A stretch of DNA of 64,000 nt from Bugula neritina (GCA_964035545.1 OZ037766.1:15144722-15208721); one strand, 5' to 3'. Positions 1-12,080 are shown, numbered from the stretch's first letter. Numbers and translations: made by a program. Notes: a model not told the origin generated them from the sequence alone.

Positions 1-27
1 CAGTTTAGCCAGCTTCGCCATTCAGTC
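1..27 (-). CDS. RNF213: Paralog A exon 14, partial at window edge
   Basis: A strong polypyrimidine acceptor (TTTTTCTTTTCTTTCAAG) precedes codons for TEWRSWLN, which run off the window. In frame with exon 13. Confidence 0.6.
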
Positions 28-3000
28 CTTGAAAGAAAAGAAAAACCAAATAGCTACTTTGATGTCAATTTACTAAGAGGTTTAGCTGCTGCAAATGGTA
101 TATTATAAAGAAATAAATTTATATTAAACTTGTTGATTATGCTTATACTCCAGCACAACAATTGCAACATCCTCAAAAACTTAAAATATATAATTTAATA
201 TACTCACTGGATAGAGGCATCTTATAGTCCATACTATTGTAGATAATTATTCATAAAATACTATTTTTCAAACATTTTAAAATATCTGTTATCAACATCA
301 TATTGCATACAATGAGTCATAGAACAATTATTAAACAGTGTAAACTTACGGATTCTGAGGTCGTACATGAAGGCTTCGAATGAGCTTTGAATCGAGTTGA
401 GCGTCAACCCACTGGTCACTATCAACAAACTTGGTAAGAGTGCTGGAGTAGGACAGCAAGCCAACAAATGGGAGAAGAGCCACCCATACAGGGTTATGCA
501 TCATGCGGCCACCAATGATGCCAATACTTGATAGTAGGGAAGCATGAACCTTCCTGTAAGATTTAAAAAGAGTTACTCTGTAATACAAGAACTTCGCATT
601 TATGTGTATTATTTCAATTTCAAATTTGAATAAAAATTTACTAAACTTACTGCCGTAAATCTTCGTTACCAAAAATCTGCTTGGTAAAGAGAGAAATTAG
701 CTTTTGTCCTGCACTAAGTTGATCATTCTGATTGACTTTTCTCCCCCCAGGGGCCGAAGATTTAGTAAGTTTTGTCAAATCCTGCTGAAGAGCAGCTACT
801 CTATCCATTGTAGCACTGATAAATCTGACAAACAAGTCTTTGTTTGCCTCAATCAGTGAAAACCTATCGTCATATCTGAACCAAGACAGGTGGAGGAGAC
901 CAAGCATAGAGCCAACTATTTGACAGATGTCATTCATATCTTGTAAACCATTCAAACAGTGCCTAATACTGTCTGTGATATAGCTGGAGAAAACCTACAA
1001 AAATGTAATAGATAAATTGTACTTTGTATCCAACAGAAGTAAAATTATATATAATAGACATCAACCAAAAACAAAAGACCAGCATCGCAACAACCTGAAA
1101 GATTAAAGAGTAAAAAAGGAAGAATTTTTGTCACGTATTTAGCCACCGGATAGAATCAAAGAACAATTAAGAAAAGAAAATAATTTTTCTTGACTATACC
1201 TGGTCCAGTTGGAGCATTGTAGATGTCATGTTGTAATGTTCAGGTGTTGTTTGGAAACCAGTGAGCAGCGGATATTGCTGTGACCTCACTTGCTCACACA
1301 TATCACATAGCGTGAGGAGAGTGGACCCTTTCTCGATCTCTAAAGACCAGTTAGGTAACATAGCCCGAACTCCTTTGGAATAATCAGCACTTTCTTGTCC
1401 AAATTTTAAAATACGCGAGTCCGCGTGTTTCCAAATGTCTGAACGTTTACTAGGGAAAGTCACTCCATCATAGACTGTAGCATCAGGTCCATTACCTGTG
1501 CAGACACAAGGCATACTTTTATTGAGCAATTTGAAGGTCGTCCTCTAAGGCTGATATGGTGAAAGAATGCATGTTTTGTTACCAAAAAATAAATGGAATT
1601 TTAGGCAACAATAGAATATTAAGATTACAAGTTAAAACCAAAACTGAATTAATTAATAAAAGTCGCACACATTATATTACATGTAAGCAATAGACAGCAT
1701 GCTTACCACCAATAGAAACAGAACGGTATGCTGTGGTTCTGTATTTTGCTCTGTGAATATACTCCCAATTGTCTTTAGAATAATTGACTCCATCATACAC
1801 TAAATATCTGTAGTCGGTGGTGTATGCTTGAGTTGATAGCGGAGTAAGTAATTCTCCAATATACACACCTTCTTCACTACTCATAAAACAAAATGTTTTT
1901 ATTATATTTTATGTTTTTGTTCAACTTTCATCTACCCTAGCTTAAATTTTAAGCAGATAGCAGCTGCAGCTTTATTAGTCGAGTCTAATTGTTACAATAG
2001 CAACAGCTGTGAAGGGGGTTGTCAAGCCAATTACTGGTAACTTGCAGACAAATACGTAGGTTCTTAGTCACCTTATTGTAGTAAATTCTCAAAAAGAAAC
2101 TTTAGGCAAGCTGTTTAGAGTAAAATTTGGTGAATTTGGCGACTTTCAAAAGAAAAGAGCTCACCAAGCTTTAGAGCACAAAAGTAGTTACGATTGAAGT
2201 AAAGAAATACAAGCTAATTGAGTAAATAAGTGTATACCAAAACCTCAACTACAAGTCAATCATGAATTACCTTTTTTTCATTCCTACGAGAGTTTCATTC
2301 CACCCAGGTTTCTCAGCACGAACCTCTACTACAGGTTCTGTGACGCCGTGCTCTTCAAAGTACTTGGCAAAATAAGTGGACAGAATTACCTTGAAAGTGA
2401 GACATCGCATAGTCCTAGAAAATAAGATGCACTAGGTGGTCAAAATTCTCCAAGTATAAGCAGTTTTCAATTGTTTGCTGTTTTAATTATAACGCAGAAA
2501 CCGTGTGGTGGGCAAACACATTTGCTGGCATCAGCGATGCTTTTAAGAATTACATCTCATGTCTAGCATAACAAGTACCAACTTAATAACCACTGTAATC
2601 TGCCAGAAACGGTTCATTTGAAAATTATTGTCAATAAAACACTGCTAACAACTGCAGGCCATGGGGTCAAACCTAACAAGTCTGATAAATGGATTTCCTA
2701 TAGCTCAAGTAACATACAATTTTAATGACAGTCAGTAGCAAAGCTCAACAAGGATTTAATGTTTTTGCTTTACCTCCTAAAGCATGCTAATATTTACATG
2801 GTTTTATATAATATCAACCTTTTTTCTTACCTTTTCTTCTTTTTTTTCTCAACAATCTTAGTTATTTTCACCTGTGGTATACATACAAAGACTAATTTTG
2901 ATGTATAATATAGAAAAGATGGCATAACGTTTGAAATCCAATATCACATGTACTAGCATATAGTTGAGGTAGGCAACTATAAAATAATTGACATAATATA

Positions 3001-6000
3001 CCTTTTCTAGATTGTTGTTTTCAAAAAGTTCATTTAAATTCTTTGATTCGTTGTTGATGAAGTCACTCATGCCCTTCATTGCATGTTTTTGAGCTTGTGA
3101 TGGCCTTTTAGCAGATCCGTGACCTGCTGGTGAGTTGGATTTTCTTTCAAACGCTGTCAGCAAGTTTCCTATTTTCTCTCTCCATTTCAACACGGAACTG
3201 CTATCAGCAGGAGTAAGTTGGTATGTGTCACCAAATGTTTCAAGCTTAGTCATGTATTCATGAATCACTTCTACTACGTCTTCAAGTAAACCTTTTCAAC
3301 ACAATAACATTGACAGATAATTATAGGAGCAAACATAACGCAACAGCTAAATATATACATACATTTAGTAGACATTTGCTGTTTAAAACAGGGTACTTTA
3401 ATAGCTCCAATTTAAAATCCTCTATAAAAATGACAGATGGCATATAACAATTTACAATATGCTAAATTATGTTCTAAAAAATTCTGCTTTCACCTTCTGA
3501 AGAATTGTCCTTAGAAGCACTTGCTTTGGCGTGTGAGTCTGTTTCAGGGTGCTTCTCTTCATCCTTTTTATCTGCAATTCCAACATAATTGATATAATTG
3601 AATATATTGAAACAATACAGTTGATTTGATAGAAAGATTTATACAAATATATTAATCCTTTTCCTAGAGCTGACAATCTAGAAAGCTGAAATGGCTAAAA
3701 AAACATGTTACGATAAAAACTGCAAGGCTGAATTACTTTGTACGGCCAAAGATCAAGAAAGTTATAATTACTCCCCTACATAATAAAGTAAAATGAACAG
3801 TTTAAATAAACCGACTGCCAATACTAACCTGTCTGATGCGAATCCTCCTGCATAGGTACGCTGCCAGTGACTGCCACTGTGTCTCCTGCACCACCACCAC
3901 CATCAGCACCAGCTTCTACACACCAACATGTAAGACAGTTATTATGCTGATGAAATGTGAGACACATCACTAGTTAGGGATACCTTAACTTGCTTCAAAA
4001 GGCTATGTACTCAAATAAAAGTGATTAAGGCACTGCATGAAATGAGAATCTTAGCACACCAATTTGTATACAATACCAACACATTGATTATTTATACAAA
4101 ACATAGTGTACATAGGGTAATAAGAGAAGAGAGCCAAGCAAAGTAAATATTAAAAAGATCCAAAGCCTGGCAAAGTTTTGGCTGGACACTTGAGCCAGAC
4201 CAGTACCATAGAAACAATATCAGCCAATGAGAGTATGACTGAGAAACTGAAGGAGCATGAGGTGTAGCTATAGCATAGTAACTGGACTGCTGACAGAGAA
4301 TAATGTAAATAACACAGTTAGTCTATGAATCCACAAAGTATAACCTACTATAGAGAGCCCGTGCTGAGAGTTATAGACCTACCTGATTTCTCAGTGCTGT
4401 CGTCAGTCTTGGTAGAATGGTAGTAATCTTCATCTGAGCTGTAGACATCATCGTCCTCCGCCTCCTCATTCACTACTTCAGCAGACTGTGACTCCCTGTG
4501 GGCAGACAACTCTGTTAGAGAGCTGGCCTTCCTAGGTATTCGAGCATGGAAACTCCACTCCAGGTCAACTCTATCCGTAACTCTTGCCAGGTCAGGCATA
4601 CTGTGTCTACGTAATGGATACCGGCCTGTATAGTCTCTCAATTCTTGAGCAGAGAGACCCAACTCTTGACCTTGACTATCACGAGGCTCTGTCCAGTCCG
4701 TTTGCATAGAGTCATGTGACTCCTGTGTGTAACCAGTATGAAACTCGCTTTGATGGAGATTTACTTTTGGTTCCGGCATAGTACCAGTGTCCATGTGATC
4801 ATCAAACCCAGGTGACTGGGTGTCATTAGCTACAAAATAACATAATATCTTTATATTTTTATCTCATATCCAGATTTTTGACAAGGAATAGGTAGCAGAG
4901 AGAAAATAAAAAATCAGCAAGCACAAAGGTGTGAGTTGGCATATTTTGATGGTTACGATTATTGACTGATAGGGGAATCCCCTTTACAAAAAATGGAGGT
5001 TAGGGATTTTTATATAGTTACAAATATTATGCTGCTGAATCTGTTGAAACTAGTAAATGAATGTAATCCTCAGCATGGGTCTATAAGCATAGATCACCAA
5101 CAAAAGAAAAAAATACCCCTGCTTTTGGCAGAGCTATTACAATTGCCACCATAAAAAGTAGGCCTACTACATTTTTATTTCTAAACCCTGATGAGTCGAG
5201 TGTTGAATGCATAGAGTTATATAATCATCATAAAGTAACATTATGATGAGATTAAAGTTAGTTTTTCACAGAAAGTCTGAGGAGGGAGTACGGACATTTG
5301 AGGATTGGTATAGCTCGTAGTGGGAGGCTCAATACTTTCAAGGAAAAAGATAACTCTTCAGCCACATATTCCCATCACCAATAATTTCAAACTTGAAATT
5401 ATCTAAATGTACTAACATGACAACAGATAGTCCAAACCAATAAAGAAAATATTCTTGAAGAAAACTTACAGATGTGAAACATATTTTGCCATCTATTTTG
5501 GTAACATGAGAGTAATTCTGGAGATTTTATTGACTTTTTGTGCCACCAAAGGTAGCTTCATTAGACTCTATTACTCTGATGTCAGCTAAATGCTAATTTT
5601 AAACAGCCGTCTTTGTTCCTAACTTGCAACTGCTAGCACAATATCAGGTATTACTAGAAGGCGGAGTAATATCATTACATCATACTTCGAATATAGCATA
5701 TACAAGTTTTTAACTTGCCCCACTTCTAACAGTGGACACTTCCAACTCCAACAACATAAGCTATGGTAAATTGATGAAATTAAATCTAAATGTATTTTAG
5801 AGTTATTCTCACAGAATGTACACTCACAACATTTCATATGAAACTTACAGAATACGTGACCATTCGGTTCAGGAGGTACATGATGAATGTGAAGTTGAGG
5901 AGTTCCGTTGGTTGGTGGCACAGAGTTTACCAGCTCTGTCTGTTGGAGAGAGTTGTCTAGGTTCATTGTAGCAGAACCATCATCTCGGCGAGGAGGGACA

Positions 6001-8852
6001 GACCCTTCACTATTCTTCATATCAACTGTTGGGTATTCCATGTTCACTTTTGGAGTCTTTTTAGGTGGTTCTTCTGAGCTCATGGCTGAGTTGCTGCTGT
6101 CTTCAGCACTTGGTTCGTCAGATCTGGAGTGTGAGTGACAAACTTACAAATCATTCCAAAAGACTTTCATAAAATAATAGAATGATTACTACAGTTAACC
6201 ATAAAGTTATAGAATGTGTGAAAGAATTACAATTAATATGTGAGTTTCTGTACAATGAAACCATCAATAAAAAGGTGTTTAATCGAAAATAGCTACCCTC
6301 CATGATCACCAGAATTTAGTTAATCTGAATATGGTTGTATTAATATGTATTGTAGACAGAGAAGAGGGAAGTTGACTGCAATCAGCTGTTCTTAATAGCT
6401 GACAGTATGGCTGTAGAAATGGTCTTACTAGAATGTACACTTTATAGCGCATAACACAGCCAGGAATTCTTATAATAACATTTACTTTTCGAATTTGAGA
6501 ACATTGTACATTAAAGAGAACACTCAACAAACTAACATAACATACAGTGCATTAAATGATGCAAAAGGAATCAAAGTCTAAAGTTGCGTTTATACCTCTG
6601 CTGAAAAAAGTACCGAGTTTAAGTTAATAATGCTTGTCCGGGTACCCCTTTATAGTCAAAAATCAGTTTGAAATCATATTGATGCGGTTGCTCACTTTTT
6701 GAAATTGAAATTTGACTCGCATAATAGCTATTTGGTGCCCTTTGTAAACGTAGTGAATTAGTGAAGCAGACAGCATAAAAGCGATAATTGAGAAGGCGTA
6801 GGCTATATAATTATAACCGTATAAGTACGTTGTCTCATCGCCAAAGTAATAACTTTTACAATGCAATGCAACTCGGAGAAATTTCAACCCGGCCAAATTG
6901 AATTTCTGACCGAAAATCGTGAAGGTATAAAGGCAACTTGAAAGATTTACAGCCGATGAGAAACACTCAGAGTTTGATGGTGAAATACCTGTCTAAGGGT
7001 GACTCAGCAAGCTTGCTGTAGTCTAGTGTAGAAGCTATGGGGTCATCAAAAGACACATGTAGCTGTTTAATCTGTGTGCTGACTTGTTTGACGTCAGCGG
7101 TTACACCATTCACAGTAGTATGGTCTCCAGATGCTGTATTCCTTTCTGTTTCTTCATCTGCAATGTTTCCGCTGTCTATGTTATTACTTGCTGTTGTTCT
7201 AACTGCTGTTTCATGACTGGTAGGTTTAGTAGAGTCTGGAGGTCGATCTATTAAAACAAACAAATAATACTTTCTCCTTTATTGATGCAGAAAAGGACAG
7301 TATTTAAAGCTATAGAAATGGGGACTTTCGTATGTGCTGATCAGTTAAGCAGTATGCTGGTTTGCACGGTTGGGGGAATTCCCCTTGTCTAACAATTACT
7401 AGCTAATCAATACAATGGAGGTTGTATTTCAATAGCAGCATTGTCACAGGTTGAACTTGCAATGAATATAATACAACATTTAAATGTAAACACTAGAACA
7501 TATAGGATAAATCTAAGGTCATGACCATACATGTCAGTTTGCAATCTGGTATGAATAGGAACTTGTGCAAACTGTGTAAAGGTGCTTCTATACTTATACC
7601 TTTGCAATTTTCATTTAAAAAAGAGACAAACTCACCAAGTTTCCTCAAAATGATTGTCTTGTGACTTTCTTGGCACATTTTCGGCCAACGGAAACAGTTA
7701 TTTCTTTTAGCTATCCCATGAGAATGTTACTTTTTATAGTAAGTGACTCATTTGAAGGGAGTTAAAGAAAGCTTTAGTAAATCAAGTAAAAGGTTTAAAA
7801 TTTAAATTGTCTTCATCATCATAATTTGTATGAACGACTTTGCCAATAGGCTTCCAGTAACCATTAAAATAGTCATCCTATGTGACTAGAAAGTGCTACT
7901 CGATTTTGCATGACTGCTTTATGCAACAATCAATACCATTGGTTGGCAGCTAAGCTTTAGCTAGTATCTCTTGTGTGTAACCTTAAAATAAACTGTCACT
8001 TAGATTTACAAAATATCTTGGCATCTTTTATATCTCCTGACAGGGCAACTTAAAACAGCACCATCTGTTTATAAACATAGCCTAACTCACCTGACTTACT
8101 GCTGCATTCAACTCTGTTATATAGTAAGGCTGTCATATAAAATGCTGTCTAGAAACTAAGCTATAAAGAAAAGCTGAGCACACTAAATGTTCCTTGTAAA
8201 CTTGACTTTAATGCACTGTCAACTTGATTTATGGCATATGCTCTATAGTCTAAGTCTATACTCTGTGGCATATTATGCAGAGTTGAATCTAGGCATGATT
8301 TCTAATCTGTTCTATAGTTGGTGCTTCAGCTTTGAGTATTACTTAATTTAGTATCTCTATAAGCATAGACAGTTAACCTGTGGCTGCTTTCAATATTTGT
8401 CACAGATTACTGATGACTTTGTGATTTAACACTTATAAACATTTACTATTCACTCATTTTGCAGATGATCTAGATTCTAGAAACTTACAGAGTTCATATA
8501 TTTTTATTATACTTAACAAAAGCTTGAACTGCCTAAAACCATGCTAAAAACCTAACCATCAGTGTTAAGCAGCTTGTTCTCTTTGATGAGGTAACAAAGT
8601 GGTAGCAAATACTTGGAACATGTTGGCCTTGTAAATCAGCTTTTGCAAAACCTGGCAGCAAAATTATTTTTCTGTGAATGTAGAGCTTGCATGTCCAACG
8701 TTTACCACTAGTACTACAATGAATGAAAACCCACCTGGGAATCTGGTGCCACATTCAGGACAGAACTTGGCCAGACCCCTCTTGCCCTTAGGTTGTGGAG
8801 TGTCACATTCTGCGCAGAGTTGAGGAACCTCTTGAGGAACGTCTGATTGCAT
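1..8852 (-). CDS. RNF213: RNF213-like giant E3 ligase, paralog A, N-terminal part (14 exons, continues off left edge)
   Basis: Multi-exon gene read right to left. Exons: 8735-8852, 6989-7247, 5849-6123, 4383-4829, 3829-3915, 3494-3571, 3002-3291, 2831-2871, 2271-2414, 1707-1879, 1200-1495, 651-994, 350-553, 1-27 (partial). Every junction has GT/AG ends and the phases chain in frame, giving about 927 residues. The order (N-terminal zinc ribbon, acidic/Ser-rich linker, Lys-rich patch, CBM20-like segment with YRYLVYDG, then a helical arm) matches the start of vertebrate RNF213. Family knowledge: RNF213 is a cytosolic dynein-like AAA+ ATPase and E3 ubiquitin ligase acting on lipid droplets and intracellular pathogens. 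The AAA+ core would lie to the left. A second family member lies upstream in tandem. No promoter was recognised. Confidence 0.85.
350..553 (-). CDS. RNF213: Paralog A exon 13: helical arm
   Basis: Acceptor CTTACAG|GAAGG, donor AATCC|GTAAGT, 204 nt. Encodes a helical stretch ending in VRPQNP. In frame with exon 12 (CAG codon across the junction). Confidence 0.7.
651..994 (-). CDS. RNF213: Paralog A exon 12: helical arm
   Basis: Acceptor TTGTAG|GTTTT, donor CGGCA|GTAAGT, 344 nt. Leucine-rich amphipathic helices (DICQIVGSMLGLLHLSWF, FVRFISATMDRVAALQQ) typical of the alpha-helical N-arm. No catalytic motif. Confidence 0.7.
1200..1495 (-). CDS. RNF213: Paralog A exon 11: post-CBM20 helical arm
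   Basis: Acceptor TCTGCACAG|GTAAT, donor GACCAG|GTATAG, 296 nt. Encodes DATVYDGVTFPS followed by helices. It corresponds to the DIVYMKP segment and following arm of RNF213. An upstream acceptor near 1545 was rejected because the resulting frame meets a stop. Confidence 0.7.
1707..1879 (-). CDS. RNF213: Paralog A exon 10: CBM20-like domain core
   Basis: Encodes IGEL, then YRYLVYDG and WEYIHRAKYRT, closely resembling the YKYVIYNG...YEFIYKH stretch of vertebrate RNF213. Donor TGGTG|GTAAGC. The acceptor could be after TATGAG (1879) or after GAGTAG (1876). Both keep the frame and differ by one codon. Confidence 0.75.
2271..2414 (-). CDS. RNF213: Paralog A exon 9: start of CBM20-like domain
   Basis: Acceptor TTCTAG|GACTA, donor AAAAG|GTAATT, 144 nt. 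Encodes a beta-rich segment (TFKVILSTYF, then EVRAEKPGWNE) placed as the first strands of the starch-binding-like (CBM20-type) domain found at the same place in RNF213. The strand layout is inferred from position and pattern. Confidence 0.65.
2831..2871 (-). CDS. RNF213: Paralog A exon 8: 41-nt lysine-rich micro-exon
   Basis: Acceptor CCACAG|GTGAA, donor AAAAG|GTAAG. Encodes 13 residues ending in a run of lysines (VEKKKKK). It joins exon 7 at phase 0 and exon 9 at phase 2 in frame. The vertebrate protein also has a lysine-rich run in its N-terminal arm, though not necessarily at the same place. Confidence 0.55.
3002..3291 (-). CDS. RNF213: Paralog A exon 7
   Basis: Acceptor TTGAAAAG|GTTTA, donor GAAAAG|GTATA, 290 nt. 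Encodes a helical-looking segment (LLEDVVEVIHEYMTKLETFG) followed by a basic Ser/Lys linker and a second helix. The domain is not recognised. It precedes the Lys-rich exon and the CBM20-like region. Confidence 0.7.
3494..3571 (-). CDS. RNF213: Paralog A exon 6: charged 26-codon exon
   Basis: Acceptor TTGCAG|ATAAA, donor AGAAG|GTGAAA, 78 nt, phase 1 to phase 1. Encodes a Lys/Glu/Ser-rich peptide starting DKKDEEKHPE. Like exon 5 it is a symmetric exon in the disordered arm, so alternative use is possible. Confidence 0.6.
3829..3915 (-). CDS. RNF213: Paralog A exon 5: Gly-rich 29-codon exon
   Basis: Acceptor TGTAG|AAGCT, donor GACAG|GTTAG, 87 nt, phase 1 to phase 1, so it could be skipped without changing frame. 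Encodes a run of four glycines and a polar tail ending in DSHQT. Confidence 0.6.
4383..4829 (-). CDS. RNF213: Paralog A exon 4: long acidic linker
   Basis: Largest exon of this half, 447 nt, acceptor TTTTGTAG|CTAAT and donor AAATCAG|GTAGG. It encodes a Gln/Ser/Asp-rich stretch with a basic island (YPLRRHSMPD) followed by an acidic patch (EEAEDDDVYSSDEDYY). Likely unstructured and possibly phosphorylated. No homology recognised beyond its position in the gene. Confidence 0.7.
5849..6123 (-). CDS. RNF213: Paralog A exon 3: disordered linker
   Basis: Acceptor CTCCAG|ATCTG and donor ATTCT|GTAAGT. Polar, proline-containing sequence (EEPPKKTPKV, VPPRRDDG, HHVPPEPNG). Frame is continuous with exons 2 and 4. 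No domain is seen. Confidence 0.7.
6989..7247 (-). CDS. RNF213: Paralog A exon 2: disordered linker
   Basis: Acceptor TTTTAATAG|ATC and donor GACAG|GTATTT. It joins exon 1 in frame (GAT codon across the junction). The peptide is rich in Ser, Thr, Asn, Asp and Glu with no recognisable fold, as expected for the long unstructured N-terminal arm of this family. Confidence 0.7.
8735..8852 (-). CDS. RNF213: Paralog A exon 1: start codon and N-terminal zinc ribbon
   Basis: ATG at 8852-8850 and 39 codons, ending CCCAG|GTGGG (phase 1). Two CXXC knuckles (CAECD, then CPECG) about 15 residues apart form a zinc ribbon ending TRFP. Human RNF213 also starts with two cysteine pairs in its first 25 residues, which supports this as the true start. 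No other start with similar support was seen. Confidence 0.8.
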
Positions 8853-9590
8853 GTTACAGCAAGATGTACATGACTTACAATTGATATACTAAAAATTATA
8901 AAAAGAATTCTCATCCCTACACTAAACATATTTAGCAGTAGAAAAATGTACTATATTAAAACTAGATTGAAACCTGCTACACACTATAAATTATATACTT
9001 ATTGAGTAGCAGTAAATAGGAACAGGCAAGCATTAATATAACAGCAAAACATAAACCACAGCAAATGTGTCTGTATATTGCTAAAACTTTTTAACTAAAA
9101 AAAGAAATGCCAACAACTACAACTTTTATTTATAGTTAGAGACTCTTTGTCAAAACAGGTGGCAAATGTAACACTTTTGCAGACCAATATAAACTTGTAA
9201 TACTGCATTCACTTGAAAGCAAGTATATGTTAATGGTAGCACTTTCAATCTTGTAATAAATAGGCTGTTATGTATGTAATAATACATGTAATTATAAAAA
9301 GTAAACTAATAATGAAAGAAATAATGAATATTTACATTTTACACAATTTAAGCACTTGATAAATGGTTACATAAGAGCTGGAAATGAGAACAAAAGAATA
9401 TCTGTCCTATGTATAGAGAGCAGACTGACATGTTTCATGTTAAACTTAATCAAACTGAACACTCATTTTCAACATTCAATGCCCAAGGGTCTAAACTGCA
9501 ACACTATGCAGGTATACCCGTATACTGTATAGCACTAGCTAAAGATTTTATGTTGATATGGTAAAATATTAATAAGGATCCAAAATAAGC
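8853..9590. other. 5' flank of paralog A, no recognised feature
   Basis: AT-rich sequence upstream of the start codon. It should hold the promoter or a 5' non-coding exon, but no convincing TATA box, initiator or upstream exon was identified. Confidence 0.4.
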
Positions 9591-9599
9591 GACTAATGA

Positions 9600-10460
9600 T
9601 AGTAATACTAACATAAATAATTCAAAATCAATTCACAACAATTTAGTTATACTTTCAGCTTAGTATTACTACCGTTATAACTATCACTATGACCATGACT
9701 ATCACTAACAGTATTTCTATCAGTATTAATTATTGTAATTGCTAAACATTAAACTTTAAGTTAAAGTACTAGTACTACTGAGTTACTCTTACTTGTAGAC
9801 TTTAGACACAGTCTTACAGTCACTTTTACTTTTAGCAACAACTTATAGTTAGTGAGTTACAAACATAGGCTGTCACTCAGTGAAACTGAAACTCACTGAC
9901 AGCGAGTCACTGCCAGTGAGTTTCAGTTTGACTTTGAGCTTCTCTCTCACTCTGAGTCTCACTCTTAGCCTACAGCTATAAGTATAGGTATAAGATTAAA
10001 ACTAAATAATATCTAATAAGAACATGAATACGAACATAAACATAACTCATAATCAGTAATGATAATTATACTCATACTAATAGAGTAATACTAATAGTAA
10101 TACTAATAGTCACTCTATCATAATCACAATTACTATTACTGTATCAGTAGTATAGAGAATAAGAATTGCCCAATTGCCAATGCCCAATTGGTATTACTAT
10201 TACTGCTAGATTTACTTTTAGTATTACTATTACTATGAATATTACTATTAGTACTAGTACTACATTTACAGTAAATCAAAATGAAAATGATTTTCTTTGA
10301 CTTACTTTTAGTAAATGTAATATTATTACATTTTGATTTACAGTATAACTATAAGTATAAGTATTAGTATAAGTGTTACACTTACTATTACTGTACTAGA
10401 ACGAGAGGAATACTAGTTAATTATAATTATTATTATGATTATAATTATATGAGTATTCCT
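9600..10460. repeat. Cryptic simple-sequence tract
   Basis: A long, imperfect mosaic of short words such as ACTATTACT, TAATAGTAATA and CAGTGAGTCACTG, changing phase and strand without a fixed unit. It includes an inverted pair around 10,264-10,345 (TTTACAGTAAATC and GATTTACAG). No ORF. Looks like slippage-driven sequence rather than a gene. Confidence 0.6.
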
Positions 10461-10927
10461 AATAATTAATAAATATTATGACAGTGCCAGTGGTCAAATG
10501 AAACTACAGTTTTACAAAGTAAAAGCTGAAGTACAGCTGCGCTCGGTTAGCCGACGCTTTTAGAAACATAGACGCCCCTTTTGTTTGAGTTACTGAAGCT
10601 TTGATTCATTTTTTCTCTTAGATTAAAAGTTCACTCATATAATATACCATATCTGATATAATTATGCTATAGTTATTATCGATTAGTTATCAGAAATAAA
10701 AATACTCTGACTACGACAGTTTTGCTTTAATATCAAAATATTTACAAATATTTTCATTGGAATTGAAGTTTTTGTTCATAGGTATTTCTAGCAGTATTTT
10801 ATGAATTTTCTCGCGTTCATGCGGGTATACAAGTTATCCCCATTCTCTTAATTAGAAAATTATTTGTAAAACCAGAGTTTGGGCTTGCTTAAACGTCATA
10901 CTGTGCTAAAAACAGCACCCAGTTGGA

Positions 10928-10965
10928 GGTGACTTGGTGCAACTTGAAAGTTGCACGAAGTCACC
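10928..10965. repeat. Strong hairpin (near-perfect inverted repeat)
   Basis: GGTGACTTGGTGCAACT pairs with AGTTGCACGAAGTCACC around a TGAA loop, with one bulged base. Flanking TTGGAG and CTCCAA may extend it after an internal loop. It matches no RNA family I recognise and could be the centre of a decayed inverted-repeat element. Confidence 0.5.
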
Positions 10966-11059
10966 AAGATTGTCGGTGTGCACAACTCCAAAGTGAAAAA
11001 TTGTTTTCCATCGTATCAACAGCTAATATAAGCCTATATATGTAATTATAGCGAAGTGC

Positions 11060-11230
11060 CAACAGACACAAATGAGCATGTGGAACACATTGAATATATT
11101 GGTACTAACCTTTATCACCATGCAAGCCAAAATTCTGCCGACTTCAAATATGAGAGTAACTTTTTTCAATTTGGGGGAGGGTGAATTCGCAGTGAGTGAG
11201 CATTATTCAAAGGGGTAGCGGGTAGGTATT
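11060..11230 (+). repeat. Dispersed repeat, copy 1
   Basis: Shares an ordered series of blocks with 30,840-31,020: ACCTTT, ATGCAAGCCAA or ACGCCAAGCCAA, CTGCYGA, TAACTTTT, then a G-run and a GGTGAATT segment. Probably an old interspersed repeat of unknown class. No coding potential seen. Confidence 0.4.
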
Positions 11231-11753
11231 ATGGACTTTTTAATTATTTGAGTAATGTAGATTTAATGTTCAAAATATTTTCTGGAAAGCACTTGTACAC
11301 TTATATTGCTGTTTTATGCAGCATACCAGCTGTTATAAAATTACTATGGAGATTCATCAAAAGCCAACGCTCAGAACATTTATGCTCTTTGCCATTAGGA
11401 GAGAAAAGAGAGACATATTCTTCCGTTAAAATATTATTCAAGGTTTCATCCCACTTGGGCGCTTTTTTATTTTGGCGCAATATATATAGTAATGTACATA
11501 TATAACTATTGCATTTACTGCTAAATATGAAATAAGCTACCAATGCCAGCTATTTGCTTTAACTCAATACTAATTTAGCTAGAGTTTATTTTATTGAGGT
11601 TTTTGGTTAGAACAGCATGTTAGACAAATAATTTTCAAGTAGCAATATTTTACATGGTTTTATGTGTTTATTTTAGTTTTTCAGTTTATAAAAAATGCTA
11701 TAAAAGGCTTTATGAAATATAAAAGTTTATCAATCAGTAATTAATAATTTATC

Positions 11754-11903
11754 ATGGAACCAACAACAATCATCAAAAAGGGCCGAGGACTCAACCTTAT
11801 GCACAGAGGCTACAGGCATAAGAAAGATACCATTTGTGGACCAAAACAGCATTGGAGATGTGCGGAGGTTGGCTGCCCTGGCCGTGTGCACACAGAGTTG
11901 TAA
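11754..11903 (+). pseudogene. FLYWCH-type zinc-finger fragment
   Basis: A 49-codon frame encodes KKGRGLNLMHRGYRHKK followed by HWRCAEVGCPGRVHTE. This fits the first part of a FLYWCH finger (aromatic/Leu, GY, WRC, C-x-RVHT). The final HxH ligand is missing because the frame stops right after HTEL. It is either one exon (a weak GT donor lies near 11,899) or a broken piece of a FLYWCH-carrying transposon or gene. No neighbouring exon was found. Confidence 0.55.
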
Positions 11904-12080
11904 TATAGCAGTATGTGATATACCATGGAATGTATTTATGCCTTTTATTCTTTTATTAGTTTCTGGTAAAAATGGCAAAGGTAATAATAGAAAAGTTGGC
12001 TTGCTGATGGCTTTTTTGCTTTCTATTATGTGCTAAATAATATCATAAAATGCATATATTACACTAAAGTCTATAAACAT

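Noticed and set aside
5189-5215. Hammerhead-like CTGATGAG in intron of paralog A
   Set aside because: No GAAA core or pairing stems follow.
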